This document shows, in pieces, positions 33,878 through 44,519 of a stretch of DNA of 64,000 nt (its first letter is position 1; each line of letters starts with the position of its first letter). The notes under the pieces are model-generated. The model searched no databases, was not told where the DNA came from, and worked only from the letters and a program-made list of their open reading frames with translations. Made by a program: the position numbers and the translations under genes. The stretch covers positions 62,001-126,000 of the forward strand of contig NW_020194684.1 of the NCBI RefSeq assembly GCF_002865645.1. The letters are read 5' to 3'. This DNA is from Hyaloscypha bicolor E. Taxonomy: Eukaryota; Ascomycota; Leotiomycetes; Helotiales; Hyaloscyphaceae.

Positions 33878-33912
33878 GGTACGGCGTACAGTGTAGCTGG
33901 TTACGAGGTTAA

Positions 33913-34366
33913 CCCGTGTGCTCCACCAGGTGAGATGACAGGGGTTCAAAGTAACCATTTTCAAAGTAACCAGGTGAGATTTTTGTCAGGCCTTAACTTT
34001 CCGTCTATATAGCACAGCGAATAGGATTCAGCTTTGATATGTTCTGTTCGCTGTGTATTAATTATATCTTTATAGTAAGTAACCAAAATACTGTTTTCTA
34101 ACTGTATTAAAACCATTTCTAAAGTGTTCCCAAGCGGGGGGCTCCCACTGCCCCCCGGACCCCCGGCAAACCCTAACTAACCCGCACCCTAACCCCCTAA
34201 CTAAAGCGTTTCTAAACTGTTTTTAAACTGTTATACTGTAAAAGCGTTATAGAACTGGTTCTATTTTGAGGTTGAATAGTCGATTTTCTTTAGGTCAAAA
34301 ATCAGGCAGAAATAACCGGTGGGTCCTCATTCGTACCCCTGTAACTCACCCGGTGGAGCACACAGG
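33913..34366. mobile_element. 454-bp TIR element flanked by TTAA (piggyBac-like MITE candidate)
   Basis: The left end CCCGTGTGCTCC is matched in inverse orientation by the right end (read on the minus strand, CCTGTGTGCTCC). Similarity continues for about 30 bp through ...GGGTGAG...ACAGGGGT. Both ends are flanked by TTAA inside GGTTAACCC (33907-33915 and 34365-34373). A TTAA duplication with CCY termini is the rule for piggyBac elements. An alternative reading, a 9-bp duplication GGTTAACCC, leaves the repeats out of register by one base. No transposase frame is present, so the copy is non-autonomous. Positions 34165-34205 contain several CCCTAA-type words. Confidence 0.65.
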
Positions 34367-34978
34367 TTAACCCAGTGCGCTGCTTACCGGAAAATCCCCA
34401 CGGTTCCCACAAACGCTATTTTCTTCGATTTGCTATCACAGTGGTTACATTATCAGAGTCTGCCTAGGGCCGCAGGAAACCCCCCTTTTTTGTGTTGAGT
34501 TCCATTAGTTACTGGACTAAATGCAAGCAAGTCGGGAATGGATATTTGAACGAAGTACACGTTTGCGAATGGACTACGGATTTAGGAAAGTGCATGGCGT
34601 AATCGCCCCCCTGGACCTCTATAAAATGTCCCTTGCATGGATGAAGCTAGTCAAAAATTGGACCTGTTTACCCATCCGAATTCAACCGCAATCCGTATCT
34701 GGGATTTTAATCTTTCAATCAGCTCCCATTCTACAGTAAGACGACGCACATATGCAAAGGCGGCAGTATGTCCGGGTCGGCCGCTGCGAATTAACGAATG
34801 GTTTGTGAACACTCTTAGAACAGGGGTCTGAGACCCCTGAGACAGCGCTAAGTACTTCTTGGGAAGACCGTGCTGGCCGATGCTGCAGCCTTGCTGAAAC
34901 TTCATAAGTCATCTTGAAATTAACATCATCCCTCAAAAGTCCCAGCCTCCAGCTTCACTTCGTCGCAGATCTTCCAAG

Positions 34979-36793
34979 ATGGTTGGCTTTCAAGAGATTG
35001 TGGTGGCAGCACTGTCCTGTATAACCGCGCCAGTGAGTCTAATCTCACCCCTGAACAAATTCTGTGACTGGAACTGACTCACCGACAGATCATTCTTCTG
35101 TGTATCTATCGATTAACGCTCCACCCATACGCTAAGTATCCTGGACCTATTCTTGCAAAGTTGACGTCTCTCCGAGCTGTCCACTATGCGCACACCGGTA
35201 ACATGCACCTGGACATTGAAAGATGTCACCAGAAATATGGTGAGACGTCTGCTCGTCAATGAATCGCTCCCGCTTACGTCCCCGCAGGTAAATTCGTTCG
35301 CTATCGACCAAATGCAATCATCGTAAACTCGCCAGATGGGTATCAAGGTATTCCTCTTCCACCCCGTTCATCATTCTGAGTATCCCTCTGATTTTAACAG
35401 ATATTTACGGTAATGGGAAAAAAGTCAAGAAGGCCAGATCATACAAGGTCCATGGGATGACGAATCTCATCGGAATTCAAGACAAGAAAGAGTACACCAA
35501 ACAAAAGAAGATAATGCAGCCAGGCTTCTCAGATTCTGCAAATCGAGAACACGAGCCAAAGCTGATCCGGGAAATCGACACGTTCATCGAGAAAATCTCA
35601 GAGAATGAAACGTCTGAGAAGGCTACTGATGGGTGGTCTAATCCTAAAAACATGACGCTATGGTGTATGTTTCTTACATTCATACGAAAAATATTCAATC
35701 TACTAAGATCATTAGGTAACTACCTCACTACCGATGTCGTCAGTAACGTCATCTTCACCACATCGTGGGACCTCCTCACGTCAACTACAAATCATGGCAT
35801 CACAGAGACCTTCAAGACAATCGTCCGCCTCATTGGTGTTCTCCACCAATGGCCCATTCTCGACTACTACGAGCTTAGCACAATACTTTTCCTTCCGCAT
35901 CTAGCATGGAGTCCTTCATCCCTGAGGAAGTTCTCGCTCTCTGTTGTAGCATGTAGATACGACATGGGCGAGAAAGATACGTCAATTAAAGACGTCTTTG
36001 GACTGTTCAGCTCGGCCAAAGATCCGGATACAGGAGAGTCGGCTCTGGCGCCTTTGGATGTGAGGAGAAACGCTGCGAATTTCATCATTGCCGGTAACTC
36101 TTCTCCTCTCTCCCGAGTTCTGAAGCTGACAGAAATTAAGGCTCCGATACAACCGCTAGCTCTATCGCAGCAACGTTCTTCTACTTGGCGCGTAACCCAA
36201 CTGCATACTCCAAAGTAGCTCAAGAAGTCCGCTCAATTTTCCACTCAGCTTCTGATATCCGTGCGGGGCCCGCTCTCAATCATTGCGTCTATCTCCGTGC
36301 AGCAATAAATGAGTCGCTTCGCATGGCCCCTGTTGCCGCGCAACCTCTGTGGCGTGAAGTTGACCCGGGCGGATGCATGGTCGATGGGGAAACAATTCCT
36401 GGAGGTTTAAACGTCGGGGCATCAATCTTCTCTCTTCACCACTTGTCTGACGCTTTCCCTGATCCTTATAAATGGGACTTCGAGCGTTGGATTGTTAATC
36501 CCAAGAAAGATGAAGAAGCGGAAAAGGAAAGGATCAAGGAGATGTCGAGGAGCTTTGCGCCATTCTCGGTGGGCCCGAGACAGTGTATTGCGAAAAACTT
36601 TGCGTTGATGGAGTTGATGCTTACGATGGCGAGTGTGTTCTATAGACTGGATTTTGAGAGCGCGGGGAAGCTGGGTGAGGGGAAGAAGGGTACCGGATGG
36701 GGTCGTGAAAGGGAGGAGGAGTTCCAGTTCAAGAGCTATTTCACAAGTTATATGGTTGGACCAATGATTAGATTTAGGAGGAGGGAAATTTGA
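34979..36793 (+). CDS. cytochrome P450 monooxygenase
   Basis: Six exons (34979-35032, 35089-35239, 35288-35347, 35401-35664, 35716-36093, 36141-36793) with introns of 47-56 nt give 519 residues. An N-terminal membrane anchor (about 5-26) is followed by H-P-Y-A-K-Y-P-G-P. The I-helix oxygen-binding motif A-G-S-D-T is split by the last intron. E-S-L-R (360-363) is the ExxR pair, F-E-R-W lies near 416, and F-S-V-G-P-R-Q-C-I-A contains the haem-ligand Cys (451), with Ala in place of the usual final Gly. It is a microsomal, NADPH-P450-reductase-dependent enzyme; substrate unknown. Length and motifs are complete, so it is probably functional. Confidence 0.88.
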
Positions 36794-37589
36794 AGAAAGT
36801 GTTTTGATAGGGAATTTGGAGGGTAGTTGGATGGAAGGAGTGCTGAATAAACGGGTGGGCAATCGTTGATTTTTGTCAATCTAAAGCAGACGTTTGGTTA
36901 AGCGAAGCCGTGTGTTTTTGATGATACCTCGGCCTCGACATCTCGGTTGCAACATAATCGACAAATCAACCGTCCGGGTACGAAGGAGCACATTTTAACA
37001 GGCGCACGCTGCCTTTACTTATCTCGCTTTAACATCAAGGTTAAATTTCAGAATAATGGAGAACTGCAAGCAAACGGGCATACAGAATCTTCAAAAGATG
37101 CCAAGTGCCCGATCTACTGAAACGGCCTGGGTATAGCCGTACTCGTCGAAAGGCTTTCCAAGCCCATGTCAAATGATCGGTGAGGCTTGGATACAAAAGC
37201 AAGTTCAGCTCCTCGGCCTTATTGTCCAGATCAACCTCTCCATCAACCCGTACTCTCGTCCCTTGAATTCAACAGCTATCTCCACCTGTCTTCAACATCT
37301 CAACAGAACATTTATCAACAACGATGATATATTCTCATTTCACCCTCCTCGCGCTCAGGGCAGCGACAGGAGCCTCCTCAATCTAGTCAACCTTCCAGTC
37401 AACTTGCACCAACTTAAATACCATGCTCACTTCATCTCATCACTGCACAGTCGGGGGACATTAACTATTCCCCGGTGTTCTTGTTCACCGGCATTGCGTG
37501 TACCCCCACTGTGCAACACCTCAACATACCCGAGCAACCCGAAGGCCGTGATCCTGGCTGGCGAGGAGATTTGAAATGGACATTAAAGA
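36794..37589. other. intergenic, no gene recognised
   Basis: The 133-codon frame at 37173-37574 has no start context, family resemblance or typical composition and is treated as chance. No repeat was noticed. Confidence 0.5.
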
Positions 37590-38570
37590 AGACCTGGACA
37601 ATGTGAAATGGAATTCTAAACAAAATTACCGCGCAGGAAGTTTTGGTTGCTAAGAGCTTCGGCGATCTCCAAAATGCATGACTCAGAAATGCAGAACTCG
37701 GCCGTTTCGCTGACGAGGATAGAGTTCCTTGGACCCTGACCTATACTCTACTCGCAAATATGGGAAGTTCTGTATTAAGGATAGCAAATAGGAGTAAGAG
37801 GATTTAGCCTTAAAGGCCGACAGTGCCGCCCCTAGTGACATCTATGGTGTAGCCGCAGCTATGACTCGCATTACTAGATGAACCTCACGTTTTCCTCCGA
37901 GACCGTTTGGTCTCACTGCGCGAGAGATTATCGCCCTCCGGGAATCGGGCCAACTCCACAGGCTTCTTTGTATTACTGAAGATGAAATCAACGACAAAAG
38001 CAAGTCCAACGTGTTTGTCAAGGCGATTGCAGCCACGAATCCTCTGGATGCTTATGCAAGAATTTGTTCCAACAGAGCGAAGCCTGGCTCTCGCACAGCT
38101 TGAGATAGCTCTGACAGCTTTTTCCGTCTGCGCCGTGGTTATTTACATCCTGAATTGATGGAAGCTGAAGGACGTTAGGACTCGTACATACTTCATGACC
38201 GTCCCCGGTAACGCAACAGGGGACGTTGTACGAGCCCCCCAGGATCAGTGGTCAATCTCGAAAGCACTTGGTGTGATTCTCATTAAGTACAATTTGGGAG
38301 GCCCTATTCTAAACGACCATTTGGACCCTCGTGGCTATATTTTTTCAATGGTTTGGGGGACTTATGTTTGGTTGTTTAACATTTGGCCTCATGCACGTCG
38401 CTGCATGGTACTTCGATTTTTCAAGTCCTTTGGAAACAGCCCTTTGGCGAGTGGCCAGTTTCTGGTGTACTGTATTTGCATTCTTTGCATTTATTGCCAG
38501 AGTTGCTTTACTATACGTCACTGTACCAATTTCTCAATTCCCACACATCACTCAAGATAGAGCTTATTAG
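37590..38570 (+). pseudogene. decayed fungal multi-pass membrane-protein gene
   Basis: Fragments in several plus-strand frames line up with a common fungal membrane-protein family of unknown function. A W-T-L-T-Y block lies near 37,735, I-T-E-D-E-I-N-D-K-S-K-S near 37,975 and L-A-L-A-Q-L-E-I-A-L-T-A-F-S-V-C near 38,090. At 38,340-38,560 comes a terminal frame with G-L-M-F-G-C-L, L-W-R-V-A-S and two hydrophobic helices. The conserved blocks sit in different frames and are separated by TGA/TAG codons, so at least two frameshifts and several stops have accumulated. The decay does not look like RIP. Confidence 0.65.
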
Positions 38571-38807
38571 CTCCACGCTGCTACGTATATATATGTCCTC
38601 AAGTCCTTGAATTGCAGGGCCAGCTGCTAGTGTCAATAAATCTCCAATCTAACGTTTTGTTGTAGTCGTAGTTCGTCCAAATGCTCAGTTTGATACCAGG
38701 AATGGAGAAGGATGCGGACATATTAGAGACTGGATCCGTAAGCGGAGCGAGAACCTTTCGCCACGCCGATCTTAAGCTGGACAAGGCCTTAGATACTGCC
38801 TTACACA

Positions 38808-38815
38808 GCCTCCAT
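38808..38815. repeat. 8-bp target-site duplication, left copy (GCCTCCAT)
   Basis: It is identical to 39615-39622 and flanks the TIR element on both sides. Eight base pairs is the hAT-superfamily duplication length. Confidence 0.92.
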
Positions 38816-39614
38816 CAGTGTGGGCTCCGATAAGCTCGATAAGCGACGATTAGATAATTGCGCTAATTTTTCGATAATCGATAATCGACCATCGATTACG
38901 ATAATTATCGAACTAAGGCCTTGGCAATACTACAGGGCCACTACAGGGCCACTACAGGGCCAATGCGCTATATTTATGGGCCTCATACCACCTTTTCTTT
39001 ACTATAGCAGAATTCCGATTTAGTAAAGGCGGTATAAGGCCTATAAATATAGCGCATTAGCCCTGTAGTAGCCCTGTAGTACTACCAAGGCCCTGGACCC
39101 ACTATTATTAATAGATTTAGTACTGTAAAGGCGGTCTAAGGCCTGTAAATATAGCGTATTGGCCCTGTAGTGGCCCTGTAGTGGCCCTGTAGTATTGCCA
39201 AGGCCCTGGGACCCACTATTATCGATGGAATTATCGATAGGCTCGCTCAATGGCTGGCGGGCCCACTTTTATCAATGGAATTATCGAGGTAATGGGGCTC
39301 GCTGGCTGGCTGGGCCCACTTTTATTAATGGAATTATCGATAACTGGATTAAATACTAGCTAGTCTACGTTATATAATAGACTATTAAATAAAAAGTTAA
39401 AAAGTCTAATAGTATAGTAATAATAGTATACTTTTATACTAATCTTAATACTAATCGGTTTATAATTGAACTAGAAAGCCGTAATGGGGCTCGTTTAATG
39501 GCTGGGCCCACTTTTATCGACGATAATTATCGATATCGATCGTTTATCGATCGCTTAGCCGATAACGATTACTAATCGATAATTTCGATCGATAATTTAT
39601 CGGAGCCCACACTG
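38816..39614. mobile_element. 799-bp hAT-type non-autonomous transposon (MITE)
   Basis: The perfect 18-bp terminal inverted repeats CAGTGTGGGCTCCGATAA are bounded by an 8-bp duplication (GCCTCCAT), fulfilling the hAT definition (CA-start termini, 8-bp TSD). Inner flanks are rich in ATCGATAA-type words. The interior contains arrays of an 11-bp unit GGCCCTGTAGT: one array in inverse orientation at 38930-38962 and direct arrays at 39059-39082 and 39160-39193. The single-stranded element could therefore fold into nested hairpins. The block 39,350-39,470 is AT-rich. No transposase is encoded, so it would need a partner in trans. Confidence 0.88.
38926..39203. repeat. inverted arrays of 11-bp units inside the hAT element
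   Basis: Three CTACAGGGCCA-type units on the left are followed by ATGCGCTATATTTATGGGCC. The reverse complement of that whole block appears twice to the right: degenerate at about 39,036-39,090 and closer at about 39,139-39,203. The result is a long imperfect palindrome. Confidence 0.8.
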
Positions 39615-39622
39615 GCCTCCAT

Positions 39623-40856
39623 TCTTTGTTATGCAGTCATTGCTGCCTTGAAGTTGGCGTAAGCATCGTGTTACTCAAGAATTCGCCAGGGAAATTAGTA
39701 AGACGAGTTTATCTAAACAAAATTTAAACGACCATGCATCCAACACTCAATTGCATGCCCCAGGAATCAAAACCAAGAGCCGCGTGAAAAGGAAACCGTC
39801 ATTGAATTTTCGATCATTCTCCAACGCTGTATGGAGGGCTCCGCGCAAGCACTGTCGAGGGGTTATTAAGGACAAGCCCCCAGGCGCATGCCAAACACAT
39901 ATCATAAGGTATTATGAATCAATATTATCTTTCTTTAGTGCCGTATGGGCCTGGTAAGCTTGCTATTCTTGCTTAGGTGCCAATCGCCCTCGGCTCACCC
40001 TCAACTCAATCAACTGCCTGAGTACCCTAAGCACCCTGAGCACGCTAATCACCCCTAGCAGCTCACCTAAGCAAGCCTGATTATCCCAACGAATTTTTGC
40101 CAAATAATCGCGTGTTTTGACTTCTCGCTTTTCAATTAATTATACTTGATCTAGTCTCTATTCCCTTATCAAGTTTTAGTAATAATACTTAAGGAGCTGT
40201 TAGTTCCCAAGGAACCTGAAGTAGACACTTGCTAAAAAAAAAACCCTTCTGTGAGGTTACTGGGCTGTCAAGATCTCATCTCAGACGCGCAAGTGTGGTT
40301 GAGGAATGAGGAACACATTGCTAAGGAGATTCTGAGTTTGTTTCTTGGAGTTTGCGAACGCGAGGTTAAGCTTACTGCCACCTCACGTGTGTAAGCTGAT
40401 CCTGGATCCAGATCCATCGAGGCTTAAAGTTGCCCATTTGTCGTACTTTCTGAACGATTGGAGCGTATGTTACGAGCCAGCGAAAGCGAAACCGTTCCTG
40501 TCATGATTCGTTGGCTTAACCAATAGTTTTCCTTGTATTGAGGACTGTCGTTCCCGATCTGGAAGAGAGCCTCAACACCGCCTTGTTGCTTATAGGAGCG
40601 CACCGCCTAGCCTTGGCCTCGCCTAGCGAGTTGCTCCCTGTAGAGATGTGGCAGTGTTACCCTAACCTCAGCATCCCCTAATGTGCTGGGTGACAGTTAC
40701 TGGACTTCGCTCAGAGCTGGTGGGATCTCGCATGCACCGTAGGAGTATTGAATAATAAGCACGCAGCAGGCACGATAGGAAGAGAAGGATGTAAATAGAA
40801 ACAAGGCAATTGCTCAATTGAGAACGAAAAACTCCAAACGAATGATGAGAAAAGGA
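39623..40856. other. intergenic, no gene recognised
   Basis: Mixed composition between the hAT element and the promoter of the small secreted protein gene. A CCTAAGCACCCTGAGCAC-type short repetition is seen at about 40,020-40,080. Minus-strand frames at 40,668-40,911 are treated as chance. Confidence 0.5.
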
Positions 40857-40864
40857 GTATATAA
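40857..40864 (+). promoter_or_regulatory. TATA-box-like element
   Basis: GTATATAAG-like sequence lies about 155 bp upstream of the start codon of the small secreted protein. The intervening leader is A/C-rich with CAACA words, typical of a fungal 5' UTR. Assignment is by position and motif only. Confidence 0.45.
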
Positions 40865-41016
40865 GAACACTTAGATGTCCGTTGGAACGTTCGACATAAC
40901 ACATCAAACAATCATCAACAGCACTACTCTATTCTAAAATACAACTCATCTATTACTCAACTACTGAGTCTTATCTATTCTACTCTTCAAATCTTCTCCA
41001 AGACACCACCGCAACA

Positions 41017-41439
41017 ATGCAGTTCTCATCAACCCTCATCGCTTTCGTTTCCCTCCTCGCGGCTGCCCTCCCAGCAGCAACAGCCTCTCCAATTGAAACT
41101 CGCGATCCACCCGTCCCATCTAAAGGGACATACCTCCTCGGCGTACGCTCACTTTTCCCATCCGCATCCCCATTATCATTCTCTTCAAGCAATGTTCTAA
41201 CGCTCGCTGCAGGGATGCCAAACCGGCAGATCTTCATATGGCTACTCCAACTTCTGCCCCACCGATTTCGCTGGGCCCGATTACCCACAGGATTACTACC
41301 AGACTCCCTGTGACCCTGCTGCTCAGGTATGTATTACCTTGATAAACAGAAGATGGGAGAACTAATAGTCGACCAGTGCACCAATACTGGCAACCACTGC
41401 ACATGGATGGTTGGCAATGAGTATGCTAACTGCACTTAA
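41017..41439 (+). CDS. small cysteine-rich secreted protein (100 aa), effector-like
   Basis: Three exons (41017-41142, 41213-41326, 41377-41439) with introns of 70 and 50 nt give 100 residues. Residues 1-20 are a clear signal peptide (A-A-L-P-A-A-T-A cleavage region), followed by an E-T-R-D site compatible with Kex2-like trimming. The mature part carries six cysteines (in G-G-C-Q-T-G, N-F-C-P-T-D, T-P-C-D-P, Q-C-T-N-T, H-C-T-W and N-C-T), enough for three disulfides. It has no known domain to my eye. Small secreted cysteine-rich proteins of fungi may act as effectors, antimicrobials or surface proteins; none is shown here. The unspliced frame is misleading because exon 2 uses another frame. 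Confidence 0.8.
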
Positions 41440-42217
41440 ATGCTTGTTCCTGAGATGGAGTAGAGTGGCGTGCAGGCAGTGGAGGCATGGTTTGGTGTTT
41501 GGTGGCATAGTATGGCAGGCTTTACTCTCCTTTAGTAATAGCTTTGGGGTTTTTAAGATTGGGTAAATTTAGCGGCATTGTATTCGGTCTGTTCTAATTT
41601 ACTCACCAAAGGTCGATTTGACTAATAAATTAAATTTGTTTGCCAATAATTTTTATTTAGTTAGTATAGCAAGATACTTAATAAAGCAGCAATTTTTAAT
41701 TATTATATAGCCTTCAATTTTCTCACTTGCATAATAGCATATATTTTATAATATTAATAAGTATAGAATATATACTTCCCATTAACTAGATTTGTATTTA
41801 TTACTTATTACCTCTTTTATATTAAGCTAAAAGATAGAAAATAATAATAAAAAATTAGTTCTTAATAAATTTTCGGTAAAAAGAAGAAGTGGCTTGAAAT
41901 AAGCTATAAGTAAAACATTTATAGCTTGTATTTATTCTTTTATAAGATAGTGAGAAAGATATTAATAATTATATACTTTAAAATATATTATAAGCAGTGT
42001 AGTAATAACTGTTTATATCCTCCATGCATCTTATAAGCAGTATAGTAAAACCTTTTCCTAGCTCAAATTATTATCGCAAGTAATACTGCCATATATTTTA
42101 CAATTTCACTAATGTTGTAAGAAGCCAGGCAAACAATACCTCATCTCACCTCGCCCATGACATAATAAGCTGTGTAATAGCATGTAATCCCTTCTTGCAC
42201 TAATATGATACCAACTT
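41440..42217. other. AT-rich, probably RIP-affected intergenic island
   Basis: From about 41,570 to 42,120 the sequence becomes strongly AT-rich, with few CpA/TpG, like the transposon blocks. No LTR or coding motif was recognised. Two similar words, TTATAAGCAGTGTAGTAA and TTATAAGCAGTATAGTAA, lie about 50 bp apart. It may be a relic of a short repeat. Confidence 0.5.
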
Positions 42218-42722
42218 TTAGATCTTTTCGTCCGACGACTGGTGTCTCATCTTTAGATGCTTACGGAGGCTACTGGCCTTTGGGAAGATATGGTCCTTGT
42301 TTTGTAGCCGCCGATTGAACAGTTCCCACCTTCTATTCCGTTCTGTTCTCTTTTGGTTTTTTCCATCGTCTCTCTTGAGTTCAATGGAGCTATATTTTAA
42401 GCATCCTTTATCACTCTTCTGATGGGCGCTTTGGAGGTGCTTGCGAACAACCCAGAATCCCTTGGCAAAGCATAGGATCGAGCATTTGAGAGAAGAGAGC
42501 AGGTTCACGGCTATTCGAAGACGGCTTGGGTGATGCCACGTCTGCGGTGATGTTGTTGGCAGAGGCTATAACCGGTATTACCTTCGATAAATGTGTAAGA
42601 GGGAATGGTACAGACGAACCACTATGCTTTGGCGTGTGTGTGGTAGTACAAAATTTACCCTTGAAATGGGCAGTTGCCGCTTCCTCACCTCTTTGCCGTT
42701 GAGTGGTTCTCAAGCCACCCAA
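42218..42722 (-). pseudogene. C2H2 zinc-finger-like relic
   Basis: Two overlapping minus-strand frames (42508-42218 and 42722-42411) each show plausible protein character, but neither is complete. The downstream frame contains a C-x3-C...R-K-H-L-x4-H finger-like unit, and 50 residues later a second S-S-L-R-K-H-L-K-M-R-H half-finger lacking its cysteines. The upstream frame is Ser/Pro-rich, as is common before fungal zinc fingers. A frameshift joining them is likely but unproven. It could instead be a short real gene with an unseen intron. Confidence 0.35.
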
Positions 42723-43033
42723 TCAAGTTAAGTAGCCAATTAAATTTGTTAGAGAAAGATGCGCCTGTTTGCAAAAAGGCACAAGGCTGATAGCAACTTC
42801 CGAAAAAGTTGAATTAATTCACGCCACATTAAAAACAGCGAATTAAAGGTCGCTCCACACCCTGAACTTGCTGCTTATATCGAGAAGGTTCGAGAAGATC
42901 AAAACAGTAAGATCTTACATTTATTAACACTCCTCCTTCACAAATTCTGATTCTTATTGAAAGTTCGAATTATTTAGTCATTGCCTATGCGTCAGGACCT
43001 CACCTTCGCTGCCTCGAGCGCAGTCTCAGCAAA

Positions 43034-44228
43034 ATGGGGCGAGAAAGCAGGTAAACAAATCTTAATCTCACCGCTTGTCAAGCTGATCGTTTCTTCGCAG
43101 TTTCGACATAGATGAGGGTGCAACCGAATTAACACAAAATGAAAGCCTTATTAAAGCCACCGGGGCTAGCCCAGCCATAACTCCTTCACCCATCGCAAAG
43201 TTCCACGACTATCTTCGCCGGAAAGAACCAGTGTATGCCAGGCTTATGGAACTGAGGGAAAAGGTATGTCCATTTCTCAGGAAAAGCCCTGTAGACGCGG
43301 AAGCTGAAAAGTTGAATAGGGGTGGAAGAATCCAAAAGGAGACGAGCACTTCCAGCAGCAAAGACAGAGAGCCGATACTGCCACGGGGCAAGCTGCAGCC
43401 AAATTCTACCGAATGATGCAAGAAGCGACGGGTGCGCTCAGTCAGAAGAGCCGAACTTCAGAGGATTTCGAAATCCTCGATCTTTGTATGGCTCCTGGTG
43501 GCTATACAGCCAGCGCTTTACAGCACAATCCGACCGCAAAGGCGGTCGGAATAACCCTGCCCCCGGACCAAGGAGGCCATCAAGTCTTGTTAGATTCTCC
43601 TCATTCTTGTGTGTTTTACCATGACATCACTATGTTCGCTAAGGAGTTCGGAGTGAATGAAGTGCCTCCCACACATCCAGGGCGCGCTTCCTTCAGTACT
43701 GAAAGGCCTTTCATCAACGAAAAATTCGATCTTGTCTTCTGCGATGGCCAAGTCCTCCGAACTCACAAGCGACCTGAATACCGGGAGCGCACTGAGGCAA
43801 GCCGGCTCACAATCTCTCAGCTGATTCTGGCCTTGCAGCGCATAAGACCTGGAGGGAGACTTATCATGCTCTTGCATAAGATCGAAGCTTTGGACACAGT
43901 CGAGCTTCTCTATCGCTTCTCACAATTCTCGGACATCCAAGTCTTCAAGCCCGCCAAAAAGCATGCAATTAGGTCAACATTCTATCTCATTGCGAAGAAT
44001 GTTGAGCCGAATGCAGAGGCTGCTCAACAAGCTGTCGAAGCTTGGAAGGAGGCATGGTGGAATGCAACTTTTGGTGGGGTAGAAGGCGTGGGTGCATCGA
44101 AAATCGATATAAAGGACGATTATGCACAGAGTGTTATTGAGAATTTCGGAGACGAACTGGCTCGTCTTGCGAGACCGGTTTGGAGGATCCAGGCTGACGC
44201 TTTGAGTAAAACAGCATTTGTTCACTGA
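43034..44228 (+). CDS. FtsJ-like SAM-dependent methyltransferase domain protein
   Basis: Exons 43034-43050, 43101-43263 and 43320-44228, with introns of 50 and 56 nt, give 362 residues. The conserved upstream block E-L-R-E-K-G-W-K-N-P-K-G-D (about 56-68) is followed by the SAM-binding motif L-D-L-C-M-A-P-G-G-Y-T (about 113-123). F-D-L-V-F-C-D-G carries the catalytic-type Asp and L-L-H-K the later Lys, matching the FtsJ (RrmJ) Rossmann fold. Fungal proteins of this type are uncharacterised paralogues of RNA 2'-O-methyltransferases. The 5' end is uncertain: an upstream in-frame coding segment (about 42,845-43,034) can be spliced on, but I found no start codon for it. Confidence 0.75.
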
Positions 44229-44519
44229 TCTGTGAGGAATACAGCTGGTTTAGTCTGTTTACGGCGAGAGAAATTAGGATTTCACGTGACATGACAGTAG
44301 GCTTTCTCGAACAGTAGTTAGCATGAATACCATGAACAAAAACGATCATTTCCGTTTTATGCGCTTGATTGAATGTTGAATTGAACAAACTTCTATGTCA
44401 TCCGTCTCTATACACATACAGAGGAATCGTCCTTGATTATTATTATGGCCCGAGAGAACATAATTCTTCACAGCCCTCATCATTAAATTTTTTTCAGATA
44501 GGCAGTACTTTCACCCCCA
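44229..44519. other. intergenic
   Basis: About 290 bp; no gene recognised. Confidence 0.5.

Larger units (their letters stand above)
33121..34978. other. intergenic with two inverted-repeat elements
   Basis: No gene was recognised. The region holds a compact palindromic element (33743-33877) and a 454-bp TIR element (33913-34366), described separately. The last about 600 bp have unremarkable composition and presumably include the P450 promoter. Confidence 0.55.

Noticed and set aside
37173..37574. 133-codon plus-strand frame as a gene
   Set aside because: No recognisable domain, signal or codon bias; likely chance.
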